Positions 21,133-27,564 of a stretch of DNA of 35,123 bases are shown here, piece by piece. Source of the stretch: a virus; IMG/VR virus record IMGVR_UViG_3300009169_000048, positions 1 to 35,123 of that record; one strand, given 5' to 3'. Numbering within the stretch: position 1 is the stretch's first letter; every line of letters starts with the position of its first letter. Below the pieces are notes generated by a model. That model was not told the DNA's origin, did no database searches, and saw only the letters and a program-made list of their open reading frames with translations. The position numbers and the translations under genes are program-made.

Positions 21133-21423
21133 ATGGAGCTTGAAAACGCGATCAGAGAAGCATGTGCCAAACTGGCAGAGTCGCTAATTTCCCAGCAAAC
21201 ATTTATTGCCGAGGGGCTTGCGAACAAGGGGACGAAGTTCTCGTTTAGCTGCAAGTGCACAGTTTCATCGCTTCCGCCTGGAAAACCTAAAAAAGCTACT
21301 GTTGCAGGGTATCAGTCGCCGGTGAATGGGCGTGGTCCGTATGTGTGGTTTGAGGGGTCGGTTTCGCCAATCAGGTCAGAGTTCAGCAGTTTGGACACTC
21401 AAGGCAGGCTTGAAGGTATGTGA
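21133..21423 (+). CDS. Hypothetical protein with LDTQGRLEGM tail
   Basis: A 96-residue protein starting at ATG 21133 after GAGGGCC. An N-terminal helix (LENAIREACAKLAESLI) precedes a strand-rich part (FSFSCKCTVSSLPPG, YVWFEGSVSPIR). It ends with LDTQGRLEGM, the same ten residues that end the YhhQ-like protein at 22504. The tail is specified by a repeated DNA segment at the gene boundary rather than by protein homology. Confidence 0.65.
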   Translation: MELENAIREACAKLAESLISQQTFIAEGLANKGTKFSFSCKCTVSSLPPGKPKKATVAGYQSPVNGRGPYVWFEGSVSPIRSEFSSLDTQGRLEGM

Positions 21424-21424
21424 T
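21391..21424 (+). repeat. Gene-boundary repeat, copy 1
   Basis: A 34-base segment starting TTGGACACTCAAGG and ending ATGTGAT matches 22472-22505 at 28 positions. It carries the final ten codons of the upstream gene, its stop, and the ribosome site of the next gene. Confidence 0.7.
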
Positions 21425-21425
21425 T

Positions 21426-22025
21426 ATGATATTAATGCCGTCAAATAATACTGGCCGGGTAGTGCGTGAGTTGTTCGAGAAGTACCCTGAAAAGATAGGG
21501 CTGTTGATGTCGCCTGACGGTTTCAGAAAATCACCAGGAAAGTATGCGTTAGACAATGGAGCGTTTAAACAGTTCAAAGAATTAAGTTTTTTTAAGATGT
21601 TGGATTCAGTAGACCCGCAAAATCCCCCTATGTTTGTTGTAGCTCCCGATGTCGTAGGATGTCATGATCGGACCCTTGCACTTTGGTATTACTATTACCC
21701 AAGATTAAAAGCATATGGGTATCCGCTTGCTTTCGTGGCGCAGGATGGGTGCTCCCCAGACGCTGTACCTGAAGAAGCTGATTGGATATTTATAGGCGGC
21801 ACTAACGGTTGGAAATCAGCAAACATTGAGCCGTTTATAGGTTCGTGTCTCGGTTTGCGCCCTGTGCATGTGGGCCGTGTAAATTCACTGGGGTTTTTAA
21901 AATATTGCGAATCGGTAGGTGTTGCGTCAATCGACGGAACCGGATGGATGAGGGCAAGAGGAAAACAGTACCATGATTTTATTAATTATTTCAACGGGGA
22001 GAAACAACTATCATGGCTGGAATAG
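21426..22025 (+). CDS. dpdA: DpdA-like DNA 7-deazaguanine transglycosylase (tRNA-guanine transglycosylase fold)
   Basis: A 199-residue protein; ATG 21426 has AAGGT eight bases upstream (GTG 21420 and ATG 21435 are alternatives). It shows the order of the TGT superfamily: ALDNGAFKQF (D43, equivalent to the DSGGF Asp), VVAPDVVG (D75), FVAQDG, IFIGGTNGWK (GG 124-125), VHVGRVNS, and ASIDGTGWMRARG (D170), which recalls the FDCVxPTRxAR active site of TGT. Phage DpdA enzymes swap guanine in DNA for 7-deazaguanine bases. It is shorter than bacterial TGT (about 370 residues), like some phage subfamilies. The precursor transporter gene overlaps its end by 13 bases. Confidence 0.75.
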   Translation: MILMPSNNTGRVVRELFEKYPEKIGLLMSPDGFRKSPGKYALDNGAFKQFKELSFFKMLDSVDPQNPPMFVVAPDVVGCHDRTLALWYYYYPRLKAYGYPLAFVAQDGCSPDAVPEEADWIFIGGTNGWKSANIEPFIGSCLGLRPVHVGRVNSLGFLKYCESVGVASIDGTGWMRARGKQYHDFINYFNGEKQLSWLE

Positions 22026-22504
22026 CGTATCTTTTAAGCATTATATCCGCAAATATTATTGTCAGCATTTTTGGGTTGGTTACTGTTTTAGGGATTACAT
22101 TTCCTGCTGGTGCCCCATTAATCGGGATGACTTTCACATTCAGGGATATGGTGCAGCGCCGCTATGGTCCTGCCCGGTGCTGGTGGTGGATGCTGGCAGC
22201 GATGGTTACAACGGTTTTATTTAATCCGAAACTTGCGCTTGCCTCTGGTGCCGCTTTCATTGTTGCTGAGGGGGTTGATTGGGCAATTTATACCTACACA
22301 AAAGTTACATTCTCTAAAAGGGTTATGCTGTCGAATTTGGTTGGTTTGCCGCTTGATTCTTTTGTTTTTGTGGTAGTTGCTTTTGGGTTTAACTGGCCTG
22401 CGATTATAGGCCAAACACTTGTAAAATTTATGTTTTGTATGGTTCCTATCGCGGTCAATTTAGCATATAAATTGGACACTCAAGGGCGGTTGGAGGGCAT
22501 GTGA
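22013..22504 (+). CDS. yhhQ: YhhQ/VUT-family queuosine-precursor transporter
   Basis: A 163-residue membrane protein with about five or six hydrophobic helices. Family signatures are FPAGAPLIGMTFTFRDMVQRRYG (residues about 28-50, with the RD-x5-RxG loop), LALASGAAFIVAEGVDWAIY (about 73-92), and a late DSF motif. YhhQ proteins import preQ0/preQ1-type 7-deazaguanine precursors across the inner membrane. Coupled to the DpdA-like gene, it would feed the phage's DNA modification by salvage; no queCDEF biosynthesis gene is in the window. The last ten residues come from the boundary repeat. Confidence 0.85.
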   Translation: MAGIAYLLSIISANIIVSIFGLVTVLGITFPAGAPLIGMTFTFRDMVQRRYGPARCWWWMLAAMVTTVLFNPKLALASGAAFIVAEGVDWAIYTYTKVTFSKRVMLSNLVGLPLDSFVFVVVAFGFNWPAIIGQTLVKFMFCMVPIAVNLAYKLDTQGRLEGM

Positions 22505-22505
22505 T
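22472..22505 (+). repeat. Gene-boundary repeat, copy 2
   Basis: Second copy of the 34-base element (28 of 34 identical to copy 1). It encodes LDTQGRLEGM plus stop and supplies TTGGAGGGC as the ribosome site of the 22504 gene. Confidence 0.7.
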
Positions 22506-22929
22506 GGATATTAGATCGTTAGCCAAAGAAATTGACGGTATTGAATATCCGTGTCATGGGCTATACAAATCCGAGATTGTAAAAGAAGCCGCAAGGAACC
22601 GTTTGGTTATCTGCTATGGCGCTTCTGACGATTTGCTTGAATTTGCCGGGGCTATTGATGACGAAGTTGGATGTTACGAAGGATGCACAGCTTTGGTAGA
22701 TACAGCAGGATTGGTATTGTCGGAAGTTGTTAGAGATAAAATGAGCGAAGATGATTTATTGGAATGGCTTACACGTAAGAAATACGCCAAGAAAATTAAG
22801 GCCATATGGAGTCCTCCAAACGGTTCTTCATGGTTGATTGAGTCAGATATTGTATATGAAAATTTTGATATAATGGAGGATGGCGAATTATTCGGGCGCG
22901 GTATAGTGTTTTCGCTTGACAATCTATGA
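22504..22929 (+). CDS. Conserved phage hypothetical protein
   Basis: A 141-residue protein whose ATG overlaps the preceding stop (TGATG). The core RLVICYGASDDLLEFAGAIDDEVG (residues about 33-57) is a pattern I know from many phage hypothetical proteins, with conserved YGxSDD and EFxGAIxDE. A later segment, IKAIWSPPNGSSWLIESD, fits the same family. No activity is assigned to it. Confidence 0.75.
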   Translation: MDIRSLAKEIDGIEYPCHGLYKSEIVKEAARNRLVICYGASDDLLEFAGAIDDEVGCYEGCTALVDTAGLVLSEVVRDKMSEDDLLEWLTRKKYAKKIKAIWSPPNGSSWLIESDIVYENFDIMEDGELFGRGIVFSLDNL

Positions 22930-22942
22930 TTGGAGGGCATGT
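22930..22942 (+). repeat. Gene-boundary repeat, partial third copy
   Basis: TTGGAGGGCATGT is identical to bases 22490-22502 of copy 2. It lies before ATG 22945 and again serves as ribosome-binding site, but here it does not encode the tail. Confidence 0.6.
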
Positions 22943-22944
22943 AG

Positions 22945-23289
22945 ATGAAATCCTGCACACGCTGCAAAACTGAAAAGGAGTTGGATCAATTCAGGAAAAG
23001 TGTAAAGTCGCCAGACGGCTTAATGTCAATCTGTCGAGACTGCGACAGCGAACGCAAAAGAGGATGGTGTCGGCGCTATAAGGAAAAACAAAAAGAAATA
23101 TTCAATCAGGTCTACGGTGGCAAGGTTGACTGTAAATGTCCGAAATGTGGGAAAATACATAAAGTTGAAATGATATGGATAGGTAATGGGATGCCGCGTA
23201 AGTTCTGCGACGGCTGCAAATGGTTTCCTGAAAACTATGTAGAGCAGCATTCGACTCCGCTTAGGGCGGATATGCTTTGGAGGTCGTGA
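22945..23289 (+). CDS. Zinc-finger protein with two Cys4 modules
   Basis: A 114-residue protein with GGAGGG before ATG 22945. The N-terminal module CTRCKTEKELDQF...CRDCDSERKR (residues 4-38) is the one found at the start of many phage HNH nucleases. The second module, CKCPKCGKIH...CDGCKWFPEN (63-96), is a zinc ribbon where the HNH would normally be. It may have lost or never had nuclease activity. It closes the plus-strand early cluster. Confidence 0.7.
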   Translation: MKSCTRCKTEKELDQFRKSVKSPDGLMSICRDCDSERKRGWCRRYKEKQKEIFNQVYGGKVDCKCPKCGKIHKVEMIWIGNGMPRKFCDGCKWFPENYVEQHSTPLRADMLWRS

Positions 23290-23291
23290 CA

Positions 23292-23468
23292 ATGGCCGTG
23301 TCAGACATAGATCCGGCCAGCAGAGCGGCCTCATAACTTGTTTCTGGAATCAGAGTTGCCGCTGAAAGACTGCTGGCCGACTGTGGCGAAGACAGGATTG
23401 ATTTTTTTGTGGCGGCCATAGTTCTCAGGATAAGCACGTTTTTCAATGGCCGATGCCGTGATGTTTGA
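23292..23468 (+). pseudogene. Possible small gene broken by an in-frame TAA
   Basis: GGAGG and ATG 23292 open a frame that stops at codon 15 (TAA 23334-23336). Reading through gives a further 43 codons of plausible helical protein (VAAERLLADCGEDRIDFFVA) up to TGA 23466. This suggests a 58-codon gene interrupted by a nonsense change. No family is known, and a chance open stretch of this size is possible. Confidence 0.3.
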
Positions 23469-23586
23469 AACGTGTCGCAAGGCGATCCTAATTACAAGAT
23501 TGAAATTAGCGGAAGGTGTTAAAGCCTGAAAATATTGCGGATGGCTACTATTCGATCAGCAAAACTGGCGGGAACTAAAGCTAAAA

Positions 23587-23598
23587 TGAGACACTTTT
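23587..23598 (+). repeat. TGAGACACTTTT repeat copy
   Basis: An exact 12-mer shared with 28160-28171 and 28318-28329. All copies are intergenic. Function unknown. Confidence 0.6.
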
Positions 23599-23606
23599 CT
23601 TGATAC

Positions 23607-23624
23607 AATTACAAAGTTGTAATT
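23607..23624. promoter_or_regulatory. Palindromic operator candidate
   Basis: AATTACAAAGTTGTAATT has perfect 8-base arms around AG. The AATTACAA half-site also follows the -10 of the promoters at 27209 and 34467, so the same regulator may bind all three. Confidence 0.5.
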
Positions 23625-23731
23625 GGCTTTTAAGTGTAAGAATTATTATATAAAATTTCGCCTATAAAGTAAAGCTCAAAATGAAACCGGCCCGGAAATA
23701 TACGAGCCGGCTCGTCGTCGTTAATCCATCC

Positions 23732-24052
23732 TCATGCAGTGTATTCATCGCCGTCTCCGGCGCACCAGGACTCCCACGCTGATGACGCCACATAGGATAG
23801 CTCGTCCTCGATGCTCGATTCCAGGCCCGCCTCATCCTCCGTGTCGGAGTCGATACAAACGCTGATCGGTGGGGACCATCCGCATGCTCTCTCAGCGTTG
23901 ACATTGACGATTATCTCTGCGACTGGATACTCGGACCTGATATGCTCCAGGTATTTTTGTTCGACGTATTCCGCATACGCGGCTTGCGCTTCGTCGTTCC
24001 ATCCGTCTCCCATACTATCGGCCATTACCCGGTCAATGATTGTGATTTTCAT
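23732..24052 (-). CDS. Acidic hypothetical protein
   Basis: A 106-residue protein starting at the ATG at 24052, with GGAGGG nine bases upstream. It is strongly acidic in the C-terminal half (DSDTEDEAGLESSIEDE) and ends in AGDGDEYTA. The N-terminus has a short strand (KITIIDRV). Acidic small phage proteins can mimic DNA or bind host enzymes, but nothing specific supports that here. Last gene of the accessory operon. Confidence 0.65.
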   Translation of the reverse strand: MKITIIDRVMADSMGDGWNDEAQAAYAEYVEQKYLEHIRSEYPVAEIIVNVNAERACGWSPPISVCIDSDTEDEAGLESSIEDELSYVASSAWESWCAGDGDEYTA

Positions 24053-24057
24053 TTTTT

Positions 24058-24225
24058 TCAACCCTCCATCCTATCCAGCGCATTGCGCCGTTTTTGCCGG
24101 CCGACCTCATCCTCGATCAGCCAGGATATAAGGACCGCCAGCGGGATACGCTGTTGGTCCGCTGCCGCCTGGACATCCAGCGCCAGGCGCAGCGGGAGTT
24201 CAACCGTGATTTTTTTAGTTTGCAT
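24058..24225 (-). CDS. Ribbon-helix-helix (CopG/Arc-type) DNA-binding protein
   Basis: A 55-residue protein; the ATG at 24225 follows AGGGGACG. It has a strand KKITVELPLRLALDV, then two helices (VQAAADQQRIP, AVLISWLIEDEVGRQ). This is the plan of dimeric ribbon-helix-helix repressors. It may autoregulate the accessory operon or act with a toxin-like partner; none is evident. Confidence 0.7.
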   Translation of the reverse strand: MQTKKITVELPLRLALDVQAAADQQRIPLAVLISWLIEDEVGRQKRRNALDRMEG

Positions 24226-24430
24226 CTTCGTCCCCTGACCACCGGCCGCGTTCTCTGTGTCCGCTGTTTGCGTTTGTTTTCCTGGTAGCTCCACACCTGC
24301 AAATGTCGATAAAGCATACCATACCATGCGCACGCGGGTTTTGTTTGTAGAAACCGGACATTTCGTTGCTTACCGGTCCCGTAAATCCGTGAGTGATCCG
24401 CTTTATTTTTCTATGCTTACAGTGATTCAT
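24215..24430 (-). CDS. Small Cys/His protein
   Basis: A 71-residue protein with AGGTGA before the ATG. MNHCKHRKIKR and FIDICRCGATRKTNANSG give C/H residues that could bind zinc; the ICRCGATRxTN motif is common in small phage proteins. It overlaps the RHH gene by 11 bases. Confidence 0.6.
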   Translation of the reverse strand: MNHCKHRKIKRITHGFTGPVSNEMSGFYKQNPRAHGMVCFIDICRCGATRKTNANSGHRERGRWSGDEDAN

Positions 24431-24433
24431 TGT

Positions 24434-24664
24434 TCACCTCTCATTTTTCCCGGCCTGAAGACGGGTTTTAATCTGATATTCCGCAATCGTCATGGATGCC
24501 AGTTCGAGAATCTGCAAAACCTCCTCTGCCTCATGCCCCATAGAAAAACTGCCATAGGGGAGGATTTCGTTATTGATCTTCGCCCTGACCTCGGACAAAT
24601 TCATCCAAAATTTAGCCAGATTATCCGAGTCCACCGCGTCCCATTGTTTGCATTTTCCGATCAT
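24434..24664 (-). CDS. Small helical hypothetical protein
   Basis: A 76-residue protein; the ATG at 24664 follows AGGAGG. It is mostly helical (SDNLAKFWMNLSEVRAKI, EAEEVLQILELASMTIAEY). No family recognised. It is four bases from its downstream neighbour. Confidence 0.6.
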   Translation of the reverse strand: MIGKCKQWDAVDSDNLAKFWMNLSEVRAKINNEILPYGSFSMGHEAEEVLQILELASMTIAEYQIKTRLQAGKNER

Positions 24665-24668
24665 GGTG

Positions 24669-24818
24669 TTACCTCCTATCAGCCTGTGATTCGATATATG
24701 CCCCGAACGGCGCATAATGTTGTCTCATAGCATCCGCCCCGCTTTTAGCGAGACGGACGCCGCCCCATACCAGCAACCCGGCAAAAAACAGAACCCAAAT
24801 GACATGAGCGAGGCGCAT
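24669..24818 (-). CDS. Tiny membrane protein
   Basis: A 49-residue protein with AGGAG before the ATG at 24818. One membrane helix (HVIWVLFFAGLLVWGGV) is followed by a polar helix (LAKSGADAMRQHYAPFG). Its last codons, AGG AGG TAA, also form the ribosome site of the next gene, a neat coupling. Confidence 0.55.
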   Translation of the reverse strand: MRLAHVIWVLFFAGLLVWGGVRLAKSGADAMRQHYAPFGAYIESQADRR

Positions 24819-24826
24819 TTTTTCTC

Positions 24827-25687
24827 CTATGCGGCCTGAGATTCAGCCGCCGGTTGATAGTTCGAGGCAGTTTCGAGAATCAGATTGACAGCCCCACATA
24901 TTCGGTTGATAAATTTGAAACACAATCCGACCGCTTTTCCCGCGTCGGTGCCGGCATACGATTTGATATAATCCCATGCGCCACCGAGGTCCGCTTCGAC
25001 CGGCTCTCCGATAATTTGCAGGAGAACCGCCCCGCCCAGCTCGGCAACAATCTCATTATCCTGTTTTTGCCCCGGCCCCTTTGTCAGTGCTCCGAGTTTA
25101 TCATCGGCCGCGTGTACCAATTCATGCGCCCAGGTTGACAGGTTTTTGACTCCGATTGCTATGGTAGAACCGGCCTGATAGTATCCCAAATAACCTTTAT
25201 CCCGGCCGCTATAGCTTGTCACATTCAGGCCCCATGATTCAGCCACTTCCCGCAGCGGGAGCGCCTTTAGACGGGATTCTTCGGCCAGATCGACGCCGCC
25301 GGCAGTTTCCCATTTCGCCGGATCGGAAATTTCGGTTGATTCTATCGCAAAAACCGGAATTGACTTGAACCCGTACAAAACAGCGTGCGTCTTTTCTTCG
25401 CCTGATTCGTCTTTTTCAGTTTTTTTGCCGAGGCAGGGACCAAGAATGTGAAATGCTTTTGACCCTTTTTTGACTCGCCGGCCTGCCGCTTCCCACTGCC
25501 TAAAACCACGGGCATCAGCGGTCCCATTGATGGCGCAGACAAACCTATTCATAAAAGACCAGGACCCCGAAGGGACATTGTCTGACCGATTGATAAAAAT
25601 TGGAGCGATGGCAGCGGGCAAGTCACCTTTTTCGAATCGCTCGACTATTGCCTTACAAACTGATTCGCTTTGGCCGTAGTATTTCAC
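24827..25687 (-). CDS. ardC: ArdC-like antirestriction protein (ssDNA-binding domain plus metallopeptidase)
   Basis: A 286-residue protein. The N-terminal domain (about 1-120) matches ArdC: SGSWSFMNRFVCAINGTADARGF, then WEAAGRRVKKGSKAFHILGP and GFKSIPVF. The C-terminal part is an ImmA/SprT-like metallopeptidase: LSTWAHELVHAADDKLG with H188, E189 and H192, and NEIVAELGGAVLL with E216 as third ligand. Plasmid ArdC binds single-stranded DNA and protects incoming DNA from restriction. A phage copy probably does the same at injection or early replication. The start at 25687 has AGGAGG close upstream. Confidence 0.9.
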   Translation of the reverse strand: MKYYGQSESVCKAIVERFEKGDLPAAIAPIFINRSDNVPSGSWSFMNRFVCAINGTADARGFRQWEAAGRRVKKGSKAFHILGPCLGKKTEKDESGEEKTHAVLYGFKSIPVFAIESTEISDPAKWETAGGVDLAEESRLKALPLREVAESWGLNVTSYSGRDKGYLGYYQAGSTIAIGVKNLSTWAHELVHAADDKLGALTKGPGQKQDNEIVAELGGAVLLQIIGEPVEADLGGAWDYIKSYAGTDAGKAVGLCFKFINRICGAVNLILETASNYQPAAESQAA

Positions 25688-25695
25688 AGTTCCTC

Positions 25696-25962
25696 CTACC
25701 AGTTGCCCGAGTTATTGACGATTTCAGACATTATGCTTTCCAGCAAATAGCAGTATTCCAAGCCATTAACATTATTGCCAGTCTCACGATTGAACAATTG
25801 CGCTTTTTTGATAGCTCGGGAAGTGACGTTGAATCGTCCATTAATCGGCCATAGCTGGCTTTCGTCTTGTTCCAGATAAAGTTTATTGATAGCAGCGCGG
25901 CAGGCACTACCGCTCAAATCGTTACAAACTTTCGCTATTTTTTCCGCTGTTAATCTTTCCAT
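25696..25962 (-). CDS. Hypothetical protein
   Basis: An 88-residue helical protein starting at the ATG at 25962 after AGGAGGGG. It has LTAEKIAKVCNDLSGSAC at the start and a polar middle. No family recognised. It is nine bases upstream of the ArdC-like gene and may be co-translated. Confidence 0.6.
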   Translation of the reverse strand: MERLTAEKIAKVCNDLSGSACRAAINKLYLEQDESQLWPINGRFNVTSRAIKKAQLFNRETGNNVNGLEYCYLLESIMSEIVNNSGNW

Positions 25963-25997
25963 TGTCCCCTCCTGGTTTTTTGGTTTTAGCCCTTTAG

Positions 25998-26021
25998 CCT
26001 GCCCACCTCGCAGCGGGCAGG
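25998..26021 (-). other. Intergenic hairpin in the accessory operon
   Basis: CCTGCCC (25998-26004) and GGGCAGG (26015-26021) form a perfect 7-bp stem with a 10-base loop between the 26030 and 25962 genes. No T-run follows on the minus strand, so a processing or stability element is more likely than a terminator. Confidence 0.45.
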
Positions 26022-26029
26022 ATGAAAAG

Positions 26030-26326
26030 CTAAATCCGTTTTAGCGTTTTAGCGTATGCTTTAGCTGCACATACCCCATCTGACAGACTGGCAGAACGTA
26101 ATCCGTTTATTCTGTGATTGACCGCGCACAATTCGGTGAATGCCACTTCAGAAATACGGTCCCACATGACAAGCGGGATGTCGTTGAAGTGCTCATCTTT
26201 CGAGGCATGGATAAGGTTATCAAGACGGGCGACCATCGCCTTGACTGTCGGTGTTGCGAATTGAAGGTAGTAATCCTGAAATAATTCCGAATTTTTCATG
26301 TATTCTTCTCGGGTAATCTTATCCAT
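26030..26326 (-). CDS. Hypothetical protein
   Basis: A 98-residue helical protein; the ATG at 26326 follows AGGAGGATTC. It reads ITREEYMKNSELFQDYYLQF, then TPTVKAMVARLDNLIHAS and ISEVAFTELCAVNHRINGL. No recognised family. Typical of the small helical proteins in ArdC-containing operons. Confidence 0.6.
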   Translation of the reverse strand: MDKITREEYMKNSELFQDYYLQFATPTVKAMVARLDNLIHASKDEHFNDIPLVMWDRISEVAFTELCAVNHRINGLRSASLSDGVCAAKAYAKTLKRI

Positions 26327-26337
26327 TTTGAATCCTC

Positions 26338-26640
26338 CTATTCAAAGTCGATCATTTTACGCACATCTTCAGACCGCAGCGTATGAGAGCACACCGGCAC
26401 GGAATCCTCACGCGGATTGAGGATTGATATAACCTCGGTCCCGCGGTCTATTTCAGACTGCAAACAGCGGGAGAACCGAGACAGGTTATCGTCGGTAGGG
26501 TAATCGATCAGGTATCCGGTGATATGGATGCCGATTCTATTGCCGGTATCCCATTTAATCCGGTAATAATCCCGGCATTCAGCCGCCGCCGCTGTCGCGC
26601 TTGCTACTATTGCAGCGCCTATGATGATTTTTTTGAGCAT
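26338..26640 (-). CDS. Secreted small protein with disulfide potential
   Basis: A 100-residue protein with a signal peptide (MLKKIIIGAAIVASATAAAA, cleavage near residue 20). The mature part has three cysteines (ECRDYY, FSRCLQ, PVCSHT). It should act in the periplasm. Phage-encoded periplasmic proteins sometimes block superinfection, but nothing identifies this one. A GAGGAC site precedes the start. Confidence 0.6.
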   Translation of the reverse strand: MLKKIIIGAAIVASATAAAAECRDYYRIKWDTGNRIGIHITGYLIDYPTDDNLSRFSRCLQSEIDRGTEVISILNPREDSVPVCSHTLRSEDVRKMIDFE

Positions 26641-26656
26641 TAACTGTCCTCCCGCG

Positions 26657-26938
26657 TCAAGAGATATAGGTTGCTATTTTATATCCCTCGCCGTCGTCTG
26701 AAATTTTGATCAAAACGCCACTAAAAAAACTATCGCCATGGTATCCGTCCCAACCATTAAACTCATCACAGGTTTGCGTCATGAAATCAGAGGTATGATA
26801 CCAGCATTTCCGGTACAGAATAAATCCGTCAAGGCATTCGTCCTCAGGCAAGTGCTCGAAATAATCAGCTAAAACATTTTTAGGAACTTCGTTCCTGTAT
26901 TTAAACTGTTTCCATTTGTTGTCTGTGTAAATTTTCAT
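26657..26938 (-). CDS. Hypothetical protein, first gene of the accessory operon
   Basis: A 93-residue protein starting at the ATG at 26938 after GGGAGGACG. It contains ADYFEHLPEDECLDGFILYRK and WDGYHGDSFFSGVLIKISDD, with many aromatic and acidic residues. No family recognised. The sequence just upstream on the minus strand has TTGGCA and a TATCCT-like box, a weak promoter candidate. Confidence 0.6.
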   Translation of the reverse strand: MKIYTDNKWKQFKYRNEVPKNVLADYFEHLPEDECLDGFILYRKCWYHTSDFMTQTCDEFNGWDGYHGDSFFSGVLIKISDDGEGYKIATYIS

Positions 26939-27208
26939 TTCGTCCTCCCTGGTTTGATTGTTTGATAGGATATAATGCAACGCGGGTGCCAAACAGAAAT
27001 AAATTCTAAAATAAAATTGTAAACGGTTGGAATTATGAGAGAATAAAATTTATGCGGTATATTTCGGGAGATGTATTAAATAAGGATTAGGTCCAATACA
27101 GGCTGGAAGTTCAAAATTATAAACCGTCTCTTGAATTTATTGGTAATTCTTGGTTCAAAATTTTAAACTTGGTTTATGGGTTTGAACCGGCCTATATGCG
27201 GAAAATGC
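26939..27208. other. AT-rich divergent intergenic region
   Basis: No gene is supported here. It separates the leftward accessory operon from the rightward packaging genes and should hold both promoters. The plus-strand one begins at 27209; the minus-strand one is uncertain. It carries the direct and inverted repeats at 27109-27188. Confidence 0.5.
27109..27188 (+). repeat. Direct repeat and inverted repeat upstream of the packaging promoter
   Basis: GTTCAAAATTATAAACC (27109-27125) recurs as GTTCAAAATTTTAAACT (27153-27169), 15 of 17 identical. The second copy begins an inverted repeat, GGTTCAAA (27152-27159) with TTTGAACC (27181-27188). These could be activator or repressor sites 20-100 bases upstream of the promoter. 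Confidence 0.5.
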
Positions 27209-27244
27209 TTGACATTACAATAACAAAGTGGTAATGTGAATTAC
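27209..27244 (+). promoter_or_regulatory. Packaging-gene promoter with palindromic operator
   Basis: TTGACA (27209-27214) and TAATGT (27232-27237) are 17 bases apart. The palindrome GTAATGTGAATTAC (27231-27244, GTAAT-N4-ATTAC) covers the -10. The same palindrome with CTGA at the centre overlies the promoter at 34467. A DNA-binding protein there would block RNA polymerase. Confidence 0.7.
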
Positions 27245-27375
27245 AATTGCGTTTTTGGGTTGAGTTGGAGCTATTTTAATGGTAACAGGCCGGCAGTCGC
27301 AGCCCTCAGAATTAAAACCAGGCCGCTTAGCTTGACACAACGGCAGCTTTCTATATTCGAGAGGAAAACCCAGGA

Positions 27376-27564
27376 TTGACCGATAAACCCCGCCAATTAC
27401 GCAATTGTAACTCAAACGCCTCAATGAGAGGCCGCAGGATCGATGATCGCCATCAAGTCTATACCGTAGCATGGGGGGATTCCGGTACCTGTCAGTCTCT
27501 AACCCGCAAAGCAACGGTAACCCATGGCCACCGAACGGAAACCAGGATCGCTCTCGATGGATAA
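27376..27564 (+). CDS. Weak candidate gene before the small terminase
   Basis: A 62-codon frame starting at TTG 27376 with GAGAGGAAA upstream, ending eight bases into the start of the next gene. The product is basic and unlike any family I know. Placement and overlap favour it slightly; composition does not. The 245 bases between the promoter at 27209 and 27524 otherwise show only an 18-codon frame at 27282 with GGAG ahead. Confidence 0.25.
   Translation: MTDKPRQLRNCNSNASMRGRRIDDRHQVYTVAWGDSGTCQSLTRKATVTHGHRTETRIALDG

Larger units (their letters stand above)
23469..23731. other. Convergent intergenic region with repeats
   Basis: No gene is seen between the plus-strand cluster and the minus-strand accessory operon. 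It holds one TGAGACACTTTT copy, a palindrome at 23607 and a perfect ACGAGCCGGCTCGT palindrome near 23700. On the minus strand the last sits close to GGCCGGTTTCATTTT and may help end leftward transcription. Confidence 0.5.
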
